A stretch of 64,000 nt of DNA from Phyllobacterium chamaecytisi (GCF_020164455.1 NZ_JAIQWW010000001.1:62001-126000), one strand, 5' to 3'. Positions 27,481-36,714 are shown, counted from the first letter of the stretch. The notes: generated by a model from the letters alone, not told the origin. Translations and numbers: made by a program.

Positions 27481-27544
27481 GAGTGAAGTCCTCCGGATGC
27501 TGAAACGCGGCAAAAGTCGCAGCGCGCAGCACCTCCATTACGTA

Positions 27545-27556
27545 ACGTTATAACGT
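27545..27556. promoter_or_regulatory. Perfect 12-base palindrome upstream of the btu operon start
   Basis: ACGTTATAACGT lies between the riboswitch and btuD. GTTATA..TATAAC-type palindromes resemble alphaproteobacterial Zur/Fur-class boxes, so a metal-dependent repressor is possible; this is inference from resemblance. A related GTTATA/TATAAC site lies upstream of the AbrB-Doc pair. Confidence 0.35.
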
Positions 27557-27749
27557 ATGTAAAGAGCGGCGATGTGATGAAGGCAAGAACTGGCCTGACG
27601 CGGGAGAAAATCTTTGGGGTGCTCATTCCCGTCCATCTGCTAGCGACGGGATCAGGGAACGGACAATGTAGCCATCAGGCACGGACCCGCGAAGGGGACC
27701 GTTGCAGCGGGAAACATCGCATCGCTCCCGGCACACCCCGTCCGGTTCG

Positions 27750-27945
27750 AATTTCAGTATTGATGGCAGGTCTCCTGGCTCGCGGGTCTCGGTTTGGCCC
27801 GGCCTTCCCGGTTTTCACCAGTGGCGCTATTGAGCCTCACTCACCGCTTACAGTTGCGGGGGCAGCCACGGTCTCGGTCCCTTTTGGGTACGCCTCACCG
27901 TGTTCCCTTTTCATCTCCAGCGTTGTCTTGCCGGAGAAACCATCA
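27750..27945 (-). promoter_or_regulatory. Cobalamin riboswitch
   Basis: On the minus strand the core elements appear in order: AAAAGGGAACACGGTGAGGC, CCCCCGCAACTG (27862-27851), the B12 box GCCACTGGTGAAAACCGGGA (27825-27802) followed by AGGC, and GCGAGCCAGGAGACCTGCC (about 27776-27758). These are the universally conserved positions of the class-I cobalamin riboswitch. It precedes the btuD-btuF-btuC operon in the correct orientation and should repress it when cobalamin is bound. The downstream leader 27481-27749 holds the expression platform. Confidence 0.93.
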
Positions 27946-28045
27946 CAATAACCAGTAGAGGAAAGAACGTTCGAAGGGAACCTCTTTCGCTGAAACACAT
28001 AGAGCTTGGAAAAAAGTCGAGAAATGCTATGTTTGGGAAGGGAGT

Positions 28046-28270
28046 GGAAGGCAAGCTTTCGCCTGCCTTCCGTTTTCCTGGTTTTATTGAAAGTGGACCC
28101 GGACCGTTATTGACCAACTCGTCCGGGTCTTTTTCAATTCCAGGGTGATACGCAGTGGTAGAAACCACATAGCGTCACCTCCTGTCTTGCGAGCAAGGCC
28201 CTTGCTCTAGCTCGGAGAGGCCTATCATCTCCGATACACCGGCTGGCTCGGTTGTTTTCTGCTTCACTCA
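28046..28270 (-). ncRNA. Structured RNA/microprotein element, copy 3
   Basis: On the minus strand, in order: GTGAAGCAG, the block GCCAGCCGGTG (28237-28247), H1 (TCGGAG/CTCCGA, 28212-28234) with GATAGGCC in the loop, H2 (GAGCAA/TTGCTC, 28191-28207) with loop GGGCC, Shine-Dalgarno AGGAGG, ORF 28170-28084 with H3 (GACCCGGAC/GTCCGGGTC, lower stem TTGAAA/TTTCAA), and H4 (28046-28071), an 11-pair stem closed by a GAAA tetraloop. The inverted repeat at 28307-28327 lies upstream at the same distance as in copy 1. The element sits between the cobalamin riboswitch and the DUF2126 gene, divergent from the latter. Confidence 0.6.
28084..28170 (-). CDS. 28-residue microprotein, element copy 3
   Basis: ATG at 28170 with AGGAGG seven bases upstream, the strongest binding site of the three copies; stop TAA. 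The peptide begins MWFLPLRITLELKKTRTSW and ends VRVHFQ after SIT. Conserved with copies 1 and 2 at 20 or more positions. Synonymous differences such as CTA/CTG and AGC/AGT support coding. Confidence 0.55.
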   Translation of the reverse strand: MWFLPLRITLELKKTRTSWSITVRVHFQ

Positions 28271-28306
28271 CAAAACTCGACGAAGGTGCCTGTGATCGAC
28301 CTTGGC

Positions 28307-28327
28307 GGCAACGGATGCAGGGTTGCA
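28307..28327. promoter_or_regulatory. Inverted repeat upstream of RNA/microprotein element copy 3
   Basis: Minus-strand TGCAAC and GTTGCC flank CCTGCATCC, matching the site at 15230-15250 in sequence and in distance (136 bases) to the microprotein start. The rest of the gap, 28328-28485, shows nothing recognisable apart from the start region of the DUF2126 gene. Confidence 0.45.
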
Positions 28328-28485
28328 TTCGTCAGGTCGCGACGGCGTTCCAAGTTGTGTGGCCAAGCCCGTTTATGCGGCAACGGTCTGATGTGCTAAA
28401 ATAATTGGCAGGGACATTTAACAAAGGCGTGGAGTAGGCTACGGTTCTTCGGGGACAAGCATTTCAGAAAAAAATTTGAGGCGAC

Positions 28486-31400
28486 ATGGCAATTCACGCA
28501 GCAGTCTATCATCTGACCCATTACAAATATGACCGCCCGATCATGCTCGGGCCGCAAGTGATCCGCCTGCAACCTGCGCCTCATTCCCGGACCAAAGTTC
28601 TCAGCCATTCGTTGAAGGTCAGTCCGGCCAATCATTTCGTCAATCTGCAGCAGGACCCCTACGGCAATTTCCTGGCGCGCTTCGTTTTCCCGGAGCCGGT
28701 GACGGAACTCAAGATCGAAGTCGACCTCATCGCCGACATGACGGTCTACAATCCATTCGACTTTTTCGTAGAACCCGTCGCCGAGACCTGGCCCTTCGCT
28801 TACCCTGACGACATAAAAGATGACCTGTCGATCTATCTGAAACCGGACCCGATCGGTCCGCTGCTCTCGAATTTTCTTGCGACTGTCGATCGTACTCCGA
28901 CAAACACCGTGAATTTCGTCGTGGATCTCAATGCACGTATCCAGCGCGAAGTTGGCTATGTCATTCGAATGGAAACCGGCGTGCAGGAGCCGGAAGTGAC
29001 GCTGGACGTGCGTACAGGCTCCTGCCGTGATTCGAGCTGGTTGCTGGTGCAGGCGTTACGCCATTTAGGTCTCGCTGCTCGGTTTGTTTCCGGTTACCTG
29101 ATCCAGTTGAAGCCCGATCTTGTTTCGCTGGACGGGCCCGCCGGCACGAGCCAGGATTTCACCGATCTCCATGCCTGGTGCGAGGTCTATCTGCCGGGTG
29201 CCGGCTGGATCGGCCTTGATCCGACATCCGGTCTTTTGACTGGCGAAAGCCACGTGCCGCTTGCTGCCACGCCGCATTATCGCAATGCGGCGCCGATCTC
29301 GGGGATGGCAGAACCCGCGAATGTCGAATTCGGCTTCGATATGCGTGTTACACGCGTCTCCGAACACCCGCGCATCACCAAGCCATTCTCCGATGAATCG
29401 TGGACAGCGCTGGATGAACTCGGTGAAAAGGTCGACGCGTTCCTCAAAGAGCGCGACGTGCGCCTGACGATGGGCGGCGAGCCGACATTCGTATCGATCG
29501 ACGATTTCGAATCCGGCGAGTGGAATACCGATGCTGTCGGCCCGACCAAACGCGAAAAGGCCGACAAACTCATACGCCGCCTGCGCGAGCGTTTCGCTCC
29601 GGGCGGGTTCCTGCATTACGGGCAGGGGAAGTGGTATCCCGGCGAAAGCCTTCCGCGCTGGACGTTCTCCCTCTACTGGCGCAAGGACGGCAAGCCGATC
29701 TGGGTCAATCCGGATCTGATTGCAGCCGAGAACAGCGTGGCAAAGATTAAACCGGACGATGCGGGCAAGCTTCTGACCGGCATGGCGGAGGTGCTCGGGG
29801 TCGAGAACGAGATGGTCACACCTGCCTACGAAGACCCGGCTGAATGGATCGTCAAGGAAGGCAATCTGCCTGCCAACGTCGATCCCTCCAATTCCAAGCT
29901 TAAGGACCCGGAAGAGCGCAGTCGCATGGCCCGCGTCTTCGAGCGCGGACTGACCGAACCCACAGGTTTCGTACTCCCCGTGCAGCGCTGGAACAGCCAG
30001 GCTGCCACGGGTCCGCGCTGGCGCAGCGAAAAATGGACGACGCGCCGTGGCAAGCTTTTTCTGGTGCCGGGTGATTCGCCCGTTGGCTATCGCCTGCCGC
30101 TCGGCTCCTTGCCGCATGTTCCCCCATCTGAATATCCGTTTATCGTGCCGGTAGACCCATCTGTCGAGCGCGGCCCTCTGCCGGATTCGGTTGCTCAGCC
30201 TGGAGTCGCTCCCCGAGATGCGCCGCAGACTGTGGCCTCGTTCACCGCGGCCGAGGGTAATCAACAGGAGCGTGTCGAACAGGAACTCGGTGAGATCGGC
30301 GGGGCGGTGCGCACGGCCATTTCGGTTGAACCGCGCAATGGCCGATTAAGCGTTTTCATGCCGCCGGTTGAGGCGCTGGAAGACTATCTCGAACTTGTTG
30401 GCGCGGCGGAAGCTGCGGCGGCAAGCCTGGGCCTGCCGGTCCATATCGAAGGTTACGGGCCTCCGCAGGACCCTCGCATCAATGTCATTCGCGTTGCGCC
30501 AGATCCCGGTGTCATCGAGGTGAATATCCACCCGGCGTCGAACTGGCGCGAATGCGTCGAGATAACGACGGCGATCTATGAAGAGGCGCGGCAGACTCGG
30601 CTTGGAGCCGACAAGTTCATGATCGACGGCCGCCATACCGGTACAGGCGGCGGCAATCACGTGGTGGTCGGCGGCGAGACACCGAACAACAGCCCGTTCC
30701 TGCGGCGGCCTGATCTGCTGAAAAGCCTCGTTTTACATTGGCAGCGTCACCCGTCACTGTCGTATCTGTTCTCGGGGATGTTTATCGGGCCGACCAGCCA
30801 AGCGCCGCGATTCGATGAAGCGCGCCATGACAGTCTTTACGAGCTCGAGATCGCCATGGCGCAAGTGCCGTTACCCGGCAAGGGCACGCCGCCACTGCCT
30901 TGGCTCGTCGACCGCCTGTTCCGCAATCTGCTGGTCGACGTGACGGGCAATACGCATCGCTCGGAAATATGCATCGACAAGCTGTTTTCTCCCGATGGTC
31001 CGACCGGAAGGCTGGGTTTGGTCGAGTTTCGTGGATTCGAGATGCCGCCCAATGCCCGTATGAGCCTCGCGCAGCAATTGCTGGTGCGGGCATTGATCGC
31101 GCGGTTCTGGAATACGCCGATCGAGGGGAGTTTTGTGCGCTGGGGCACCACGTTGCATGACCGCTTCATGCTGCCGGCGTTCGTCTGGCAGGACTTTCTG
31201 GATGTTTTGGCCGATCTGCGCCAGAACGGCTTTGATTTCCGCCCGGAATGGTTCGAGGCGCAACTTGAATTCCGCTTCCCATTCTGCGGCGAAATCGAGA
31301 ACGAAGGCGTCAAGCTTGAACTGCGCCAGGCGCTGGAGCCTTGGCACGTCATGGGAGAGCAGGGCGCGATTGGCGGTACGGTGCGTTTCGTCGATAGCTC

Positions 31401-31821
31401 GGTCGAGCGGCTTCAGGTCAAGGTCGAAGGCTTCAATCCTGCCCGCCACAGCGTCGCCTGCAATGGTCGCGAAGTACCGCTGAAAATGACCGACGTGCAA
31501 GGCACGGCCGTCGCCGGCGTCCGCTACAAGGCGTGGCAGCCCCGATCCGGTCTCCACCCGATGATCCCGGTCAATACGCCGCTGGTGTTCGACCTCTACG
31601 ATCAATGGTCGGGACGTGCTATCGGCGGTTGCGTCTATCATGTCGCACATCCGGGCGGGCGTAGCTATGATACGTTTCCGGTGAATTCAAACGAGGCGGA
31701 AGCACGCAGGCTTACCCGGTTTGAGCCGCGCGGGCACACAGCCGGAGCTTACGAGCTCAGAAGGGAACAGCCCGCAGCGGAGTTTCCAATGACACTTGAT
31801 CTGCGAAGGCCACGCGTGTGA
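28486..31821 (+). CDS. Transglutaminase-like protease domain fused to DUF2126
   Basis: 1111 residues. The N-terminal third is a bacterial transglutaminase-like domain with catalytic triad Cys180 (GSCRDSSW), His229 ([15 protein letters not shown]) and Asp245 (GLDPTSG). The remainder is DUF2126, recognisable by [30 protein letters not shown] and [14 protein letters not shown]. Comparative genomics of such clusters links the large transglutaminase/DUF2126 proteins to circularly permuted ATP-grasp and alpha-E proteins in a predicted peptide-ligation/cleavage pathway. No substrate is proven. The next gene begins 23 bases after its stop. Confidence 0.88.
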   Translation: MAIHAAVYHLTHYKYDRPIMLGPQVIRLQPAPHSRTKVLSHSLKVSPANHFVNLQQDPYGNFLARFVFPEPVTELKIEVDLIADMTVYNPFDFFVEPVAETWPFAYPDDIKDDLSIYLKPDPIGPLLSNFLATVDRTPTNTVNFVVDLNARIQREVGYVIRMETGVQEPEVTLDVRTGSCRDSSWLLVQALRHLGLAARFVSGYLIQLKPDLVSLDGPAGTSQDFTDLHAWCEVYLPGAGWIGLDPTSGLLTGESHVPLAATPHYRNAAPISGMAEPANVEFGFDMRVTRVSEHPRITKPFSDESWTALDELGEKVDAFLKERDVRLTMGGEPTFVSIDDFESGEWNTDAVGPTKREKADKLIRRLRERFAPGGFLHYGQGKWYPGESLPRWTFSLYWRKDGKPIWVNPDLIAAENSVAKIKPDDAGKLLTGMAEVLGVENEMVTPAYEDPAEWIVKEGNLPANVDPSNSKLKDPEERSRMARVFERGLTEPTGFVLPVQRWNSQAATGPRWRSEKWTTRRGKLFLVPGDSPVGYRLPLGSLPHVPPSEYPFIVPVDPSVERGPLPDSVAQPGVAPRDAPQTVASFTAAEGNQQERVEQELGEIGGAVRTAISVEPRNGRLSVFMPPVEALEDYLELVGAAEAAAASLGLPVHIEGYGPPQDPRINVIRVAPDPGVIEVNIHPASNWRECVEITTAIYEEARQTRLGADKFMIDGRHTGTGGGNHVVVGGETPNNSPFLRRPDLLKSLVLHWQRHPSLSYLFSGMFIGPTSQAPRFDEARHDSLYELEIAMAQVPLPGKGTPPLPWLVDRLFRNLLVDVTGNTHRSEICIDKLFSPDGPTGRLGLVEFRGFEMPPNARMSLAQQLLVRALIARFWNTPIEGSFVRWGTTLHDRFMLPAFVWQDFLDVLADLRQNGFDFRPEWFEAQLEFRFPFCGEIENEGVKLELRQALEPWHVMGEQGAIGGTVRFVDSSVERLQVKVEGFNPARHSVACNGREVPLKMTDVQGTAVAGVRYKAWQPRSGLHPMIPVNTPLVFDLYDQWSGRAIGGCVYHVAHPGGRSYDTFPVNSNEAEARRLTRFEPRGHTAGAYELRREQPAAEFPMTLDLRRPRV

Positions 31822-31843
31822 ACACAGGTATCGAAAAGCGACG

Positions 31844-34246
31844 ATGTCAAAGGTGAGCCAAGCTCCGTCCCTCGTCAGTACCGGCCTGCTTGCAAGCTAT
31901 AAGCCCCTGCCTGATGTAGCCGATGAGATGATCGATCCATCGGGCGCGGTGCGCCCTGGCTGGGAAACGCTGCTCCATACGCTCGACCAGATTGGTCCTG
32001 AAAAGCTCGCGACGCGTTTTGCCCGCGCCAACCAGTACTTGCTCGATGCCGGTGTGTTTTACCGCGTCTACGATGAGAACGGCACGCAGGAACGCGAGTG
32101 GCCGCTGGCGCATATACCGATTCTGATCAATGAGGCGGATTGGCAGACAATCACTGCCGGTCTCACACAGCGAGCCGACCTCCTGGAGGAGATCGTCGCG
32201 GATATCTATGGTGAGACCAAGTTGATCCGCGATGGAGTATTGCCGCCTGACCTTATTGCGTCCAATCCGGAATTCCTGCATCCGCTGGCAGGCGTAAAAC
32301 CGGCGAGCGGCCATTTCCTGCATTTCTGCGCATTCGAACTTGGGCGTGCGCCTGATGGCCGGTGGTGGGTGCTGGGTGATCGCACCCAAGCCGCTTCCGG
32401 TGCCGGTTTCGCGCTCGAAAACAGGGTGGCGACGACACGCGCACTTTCGGATATTTCCGGCGCCATGAACGTGCACCGTCTAGCGGGGTTCTTCAAGGAT
32501 TTCCGCGATTCGCTGCAGAGCCTCGTCACCGATCCACAGGGACGTGCCGCGATCCTGACACCTGGACCCAACAACGAGACCTATTTCGAACATGCCTATA
32601 TTGCCCGGTATCTCGGCTTCATGCTTCTGGAAGGCGATGACCTGACAGTCAGCAAGGGCAGGGTGATGGTGCGCACTGTCTCCGGTCTCAAGCCTATCGA
32701 CGTTCTATGGCGGCGGATGGATGCCGCATATATGGACCCGCTCGAGCTTAAAACCGACTCGTGGATCGGCACGCCCGGCATTGTCGGCGCACTCCGTCAG
32801 CAATCGGTCTCGCTGGTCAACGCGCTCGGCTCCGGAATACTCGAAACGCGTGCGCTGCTAGCGTTTCTGCCGGCAATTTCCAAAGCCTTGCATAATCGCG
32901 ATCTCGCGCTGCCGAGCATCGCCACGTGGTGGTGCGGGCAGGAAAAGGAACGTAAGCATGTCATGGACCGGCTCGACCAGATGATGGTTGGCCCGGCACT
33001 TTCGACGCGTCTTCCTTTCGAGGATGTGGACGCGACAATGCTTGGCTCATCGCTCGATGCCGATGCGAAGGCTGCGCTTCTCGCCCGGCTGGAGAAGGAT
33101 GGGCGCGGACTGGTCGGCCAGGAAAAAGTCAAGCTTTCGACCACGCCGGTTTATGTCAATGGCAAGCTGGAACCGCGGCCATTCGTGCTGCGCGTTTTTG
33201 CGGCACGCCACAAGGACGGCTGGAGCTTCATGCCCGGCGGCTTTGCCCGGGTCGGACGCACGATGGACACGGCGGCTATTGCCATGCAGCGGGGTGGACA
33301 GGCCGCCGACGTCTGGATTACCAGCAGTGGATCCGTGCCCAAGGATACATTGCTGCCACGCGAGGATGACACATTCCGGCGTAATGTGCCGGGCACGCTA
33401 CCTAGCCGCGCTGCCGAAAATTTGATGTGGATGGGACGCTATATAGAACGCGCTGAAGGAACGGCGCGGATCCTGCGCGCCTGCCATGCACGCTATGCCG
33501 AAGCGGCCAACATGGAAATTCCGCTGCTAGTGGAAATGCGCGCTTACCTGAAACCGCTTGGCGTCAATCTAGATACGGCAATTCCAAAGGGATTACAGCG
33601 CTCCATTGACGGCGCCATGCTCAGCGCAGGCCGCGTCCGTGACCGCTTCTCACCCGATGGCTGGCTGGCATTGCGCGACCTGTCCAAGACGATTCACCGT
33701 TTTAACGATGCAGTTTCGCCGGGCGATGACGCCACGCGTGCCATGACGATTATCCTGCGCAAGCTTGCCGGGTTCTCCGGCCTTGTGCATGAAAACATGT
33801 ATCGTTTCACAGGATGGCGCTTCCTCGAAATCGGCCGCCGCCTGGAGCGTGGCATCCAGATGACGCGCATTCTGGCGACGCTGTCGCGGGATGATGCGGC
33901 CGAGGGTGCGCTGGAAATGCTGCTCGAGATCGGCGACAGTGTCATGACCCATCGGCGCCAGTACAGCGTCTATTCGGGCCGTCTCAGCGTGCTCGACCTT
34001 CTGGGGCTCGATCCGCTCAATCCGCGCTCGATCATCTTCCAGCTTGACGCGCTTAAGACGGAGTTTGGTCTGCTGCCCGCGCGCGATACGGACACCCACA
34101 TGCCTGTATTTTCCAAGGAAGTGCTGCGTCTGCATACGGAGCTTGCGATTATGGAGGCAAACGACCTCACGCCTGAAAAGCTCGAGACAATAGAATTCGA
34201 ATTGGGCAATCTTTCCAACATGATTTCCGACACCTATTTCGCGTGA
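31844..34246 (+). CDS. Circularly permuted ATP-grasp protein fused to an alpha-E domain
   Basis: 800 residues from the ATG at 31844. The N-terminal ~470 residues match circularly permuted ATP-grasp ligases (blocks PLAHIPILINEADWQTITAGL and RVMVRTVSGLKPIDVLWRR, with later RPFVLRVFAARHKDGW and MPGGFARVG). The last ~310 residues are the helical alpha-E domain, starting LPSRAAENLMWMGRYIERAEG. These are often separate genes; here they are fused. A peptide-bond-forming ligase is the expected activity, from family knowledge. It forms a module with the transglutaminase genes on both sides. Confidence 0.87.
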   Translation: MSKVSQAPSLVSTGLLASYKPLPDVADEMIDPSGAVRPGWETLLHTLDQIGPEKLATRFARANQYLLDAGVFYRVYDENGTQEREWPLAHIPILINEADWQTITAGLTQRADLLEEIVADIYGETKLIRDGVLPPDLIASNPEFLHPLAGVKPASGHFLHFCAFELGRAPDGRWWVLGDRTQAASGAGFALENRVATTRALSDISGAMNVHRLAGFFKDFRDSLQSLVTDPQGRAAILTPGPNNETYFEHAYIARYLGFMLLEGDDLTVSKGRVMVRTVSGLKPIDVLWRRMDAAYMDPLELKTDSWIGTPGIVGALRQQSVSLVNALGSGILETRALLAFLPAISKALHNRDLALPSIATWWCGQEKERKHVMDRLDQMMVGPALSTRLPFEDVDATMLGSSLDADAKAALLARLEKDGRGLVGQEKVKLSTTPVYVNGKLEPRPFVLRVFAARHKDGWSFMPGGFARVGRTMDTAAIAMQRGGQAADVWITSSGSVPKDTLLPREDDTFRRNVPGTLPSRAAENLMWMGRYIERAEGTARILRACHARYAEAANMEIPLLVEMRAYLKPLGVNLDTAIPKGLQRSIDGAMLSAGRVRDRFSPDGWLALRDLSKTIHRFNDAVSPGDDATRAMTIILRKLAGFSGLVHENMYRFTGWRFLEIGRRLERGIQMTRILATLSRDDAAEGALEMLLEIGDSVMTHRRQYSVYSGRLSVLDLLGLDPLNPRSIIFQLDALKTEFGLLPARDTDTHMPVFSKEVLRLHTELAIMEANDLTPEKLETIEFELGNLSNMISDTYFA

Positions 34247-34263
34247 GAGTGTGAGAGTGCTGG

Positions 34264-34439
34264 TTATCTCTCCCCTTGCGGGAGAGAAAGGATTTTCCTG
34301 GATTTAGCCTCTTTGCTAAATCCTTGGAAAATCCAAGAGAGGGTAGTTCAGTGAGGCAAACCCCCTCTCTGGCGATTTCTAGCACTTAGCAAGGGCTAAG
34401 ATGCTGAAATCGCTTTCTCCCCCACAAGGGGGGAGATAA
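34264..34439. repeat. Palindromic intergenic repeat, family R1, copy 3 (inverted core)
   Basis: 176 bp with the same outer arms as the other R1 copies (TTATCTCTCCCCTTGCGGGA left, GGGGGGAGATAA right). The two inner stem-loops occur in reversed order and orientation: GGATTTTCC..GGATTTAGC first and the TTAGC..GCTAAG stem with GAAATCGC second. It lies between the ATP-grasp and second transglutaminase genes. Confidence 0.85.
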
Positions 34440-34484
34440 TCGGCGCTCTCGATCAACTACTTCTAAAGGCAAGAAAACAGGTAC

Positions 34485-35363
34485 ATGCTCTACAATATCC
34501 GCCTTCATCTTCACTACGATTACGAGCGGTCTGCTGCGGGTGGGCGGCACCACGTCCGGGTCATGCCGCAGGCGATGCCCGGCATTCAACGCATTGTCGC
34601 TTCCAGCCTTTCGTTCGATCCGGTTTCGGCGGAGCGCTCCGAATTTACGGACTTTTTCTCCACCAGCGTGACCTCGATCGTCTATCGCAATCCGCACGAG
34701 ACGCTGGATGTGACGATGATGGCACGGGTGAATGTGACGCGGCCGCAGAATATGCTCGATGTTTCGCCCGATCTTGCCGGACTTCGGAAGGAGATACGCA
34801 GCGTCTGGTCGATTGCCGCCGATGCGCCGCACCATTTCCTGGCCACGAGCGCTCATGCAGCGATCGACCCGGATATCACGGCCTACGCCGCGCAAAGCCT
34901 TGTCGATGCGCGGACGGTGATGGAAGTGGTCAATGATCTCAACAAGCGCATCCATGCGGACTTCACCTATGACGGTGACGCGACAGACGTGCGCACGACC
35001 GCGCGCCAGGCATTCGATCTGAAGGCGGGTGTGTGCCAGGATTTCAGCCACGTGATGATTGCAGGGCTGCGCGGACTGGGCATTCCGGCCGGTTACGTCA
35101 GCGGTTTTCTGCGAACAATCCCGCGGCCGGGCAAGGAGCGGCTGGAGGGTGCTGACGCGATGCACGCGTGGGTGCGCGCATGGTGCGGACGGGAAGCCGG
35201 ATGGCAGGAATTGGATCCGACCAACAATATGGTTGCGGGGAACGATCACATTACCATTGGCTATGGCCGCGACTACTCCGATGTGTCACCCATTGTGGGC
35301 GTGCTCAAGACAAGCGGCTCGCAAAAGGGGAAGCAGTCTGTCGATGTGATCCCGCTGGAGTGA
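34485..35363 (+). CDS. Transglutaminase family protein
   Basis: 292 residues. An N-terminal beta-rich domain (MLYNIRLHLHYDYERSAAGG) precedes the catalytic domain with Cys184 (AGVCQDFSHVM), His227 (DAMHAWVRAWCG) and Asp244 (WQELDPTNN). It completes a three-gene cluster with the DUF2126/transglutaminase and ATP-grasp/alpha-E proteins. Such enzymes are predicted to act as peptidases or transamidases on the ligase product. An R1 repeat lies upstream, so its transcription may be partly separate. Confidence 0.87.
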   Translation: MLYNIRLHLHYDYERSAAGGRHHVRVMPQAMPGIQRIVASSLSFDPVSAERSEFTDFFSTSVTSIVYRNPHETLDVTMMARVNVTRPQNMLDVSPDLAGLRKEIRSVWSIAADAPHHFLATSAHAAIDPDITAYAAQSLVDARTVMEVVNDLNKRIHADFTYDGDATDVRTTARQAFDLKAGVCQDFSHVMIAGLRGLGIPAGYVSGFLRTIPRPGKERLEGADAMHAWVRAWCGREAGWQELDPTNNMVAGNDHITIGYGRDYSDVSPIVGVLKTSGSQKGKQSVDVIPLE

Positions 35364-35381
35364 AATTGAGCGCAATGCTGC

Positions 35382-35508
35382 TGTGCGTGGTTCGACAAGC
35401 TCACCATGAGGAAGGTGGGCTGGTTTGCAAGCCAACCGGTGACGTTGCAGTGTAGATCTCCCTGCCATACGCAGCATCCCTTATGGTGAGCTTGTCGAAC
35501 CACGCACA
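35382..35508. repeat. Inverted-repeat element, family R2, copy 1
   Basis: 127 bp with 30-base inverted ends (35382-35411 and 35479-35508, 29 of 30 matching) containing GTGGTTCGACAAGCTCACCA. The inner part shares CTCCCTGCCAT with the second copy at 53857-53986. No coding capacity, so a non-autonomous palindromic repeat. Confidence 0.85.
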
Positions 35509-35573
35509 ATGAATTTGCTGACCGGATAGGATGATTGAAACGGTTTTTCTTGGTTTCTGGAAATCCCGAGAAT

Positions 35574-36701
35574 ATGGTCTGCACCATGCTTCCCATTCCG
35601 GCCCTGATGCTGACCACTGGTCCCGTTCCTGCCTATCCTGAAGTCCTTGCGGCGCTGGGATCGCCGGTGCTCTATGACTATCACCCGGCATTTCAAATCT
35701 TCTATGCGGACGTCACCGAAAAGCTGCGACAGGCGCTTCGCTGCGATACTGCGCCGGTGATCATGCAGGGTGAGGCTATTCTAGGTATCGAGGCGGCGGC
35801 AGGCGCGTTGATTTCGAAAAGCGATGTCGTCCTTAATCTTGTTTCCGGCGCTTACGGCAAAGGTTTTGCCATCTGGGCATCACGCTATGGCAAGGAAGTC
35901 ATCGAACTCGCTGTACCCTATGATGATGTCATCGATCCGCAGGCTATTCGCGAGGCATTGAGAAAGCGGCCCGATATCTCGGTTGTGGCGGTATGCCACC
36001 ACGATACGCCGTCCGGCACGCTCAATCCTTTGAACGAAATCGGGGCGGTGGTCGCCGAGCATGGCGCCTGCCTCATTGTCGATGCCGTGTCATCCTTCGG
36101 CGGCATGAACGTGCATCCACAGGATGCGCATGCCGATATCTTCATCACGTCGCCGTCGAAATGTCTTGGCAGCACGCCGGGATTGAGCCTGATTGCGTTG
36201 AGCGCGCGCGCCTGGCAAAAGATCGAAACCAATCCGGACGCGCCAATGGGCTCATTCCTCAGTCTCCTTGTCTGGAAGGATGCATCGGAGCCCGGAAAGC
36301 CTTTTCCGGTTACGCCGTCCATTGCCGAGATTTATGCGCTGAACGCCGCGCTCGACCGCCATGTGGAGGAGGGCCCCGAAAACGTGTGGGCCCGCCATGC
36401 GCTGACCGCGGCGATCACGCGAAAGGGCCTGTTCGAGCTTGGGCTGCCCTTGTGGCCAAAGGACGAAGCTTTCTGTTCTCCGACGGCGACCGTTTTCAAG
36501 GTGCCGGAAAACATCAGCGACGTGGCGCTGCGCGATCGCCTGTTGCACGACCATGGCATTCTTGTCTCGCTCGGGCGCGGGGAGACAGCGGGCAAGGTGC
36601 TCCGTGTTGGCCATATGGGCGCTTCGGCACAGCCTGACTTCGCCCGACAATTCATTGCCGCCTTGAGCGGGATTCTATCCGAACCATTTTTTGCTGATTG
36701 A
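35574..36701 (+). CDS. Class V PLP aminotransferase resembling pyridoxamine-pyruvate transaminase
   Basis: 375 residues from the ATG at 35574. It closely resembles Mesorhizobium pyridoxamine-pyruvate transaminase: AYPEVLAALGSPVLYDYHPA, GEAILGIEAAAGALIS, NLVSGAYGKGF, CHHDTPSG, IVDAVSSFGGM and the C-terminal GRGETAGKVLRVGHMG. The PLP lysine is expected in SPSKCLG. The reference enzyme converts pyridoxamine and pyruvate to pyridoxal and alanine in vitamin B6 degradation; alanine-glyoxylate transaminases are the alternative. The substrate-binding gene of an ABC importer begins 13 bases later, suggesting uptake and use of one substrate. Confidence 0.78.
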   Translation: MVCTMLPIPALMLTTGPVPAYPEVLAALGSPVLYDYHPAFQIFYADVTEKLRQALRCDTAPVIMQGEAILGIEAAAGALISKSDVVLNLVSGAYGKGFAIWASRYGKEVIELAVPYDDVIDPQAIREALRKRPDISVVAVCHHDTPSGTLNPLNEIGAVVAEHGACLIVDAVSSFGGMNVHPQDAHADIFITSPSKCLGSTPGLSLIALSARAWQKIETNPDAPMGSFLSLLVWKDASEPGKPFPVTPSIAEIYALNAALDRHVEEGPENVWARHALTAAITRKGLFELGLPLWPKDEAFCSPTATVFKVPENISDVALRDRLLHDHGILVSLGRGETAGKVLRVGHMGASAQPDFARQFIAALSGILSEPFFAD

Positions 36702-36714
36702 GAGGATTGCAACA

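Noticed and set aside
27574-27951. 125-codon ORF antisense to the cobalamin riboswitch
   Set aside because: It reads the complement of conserved riboswitch core elements, a common source of false genes.
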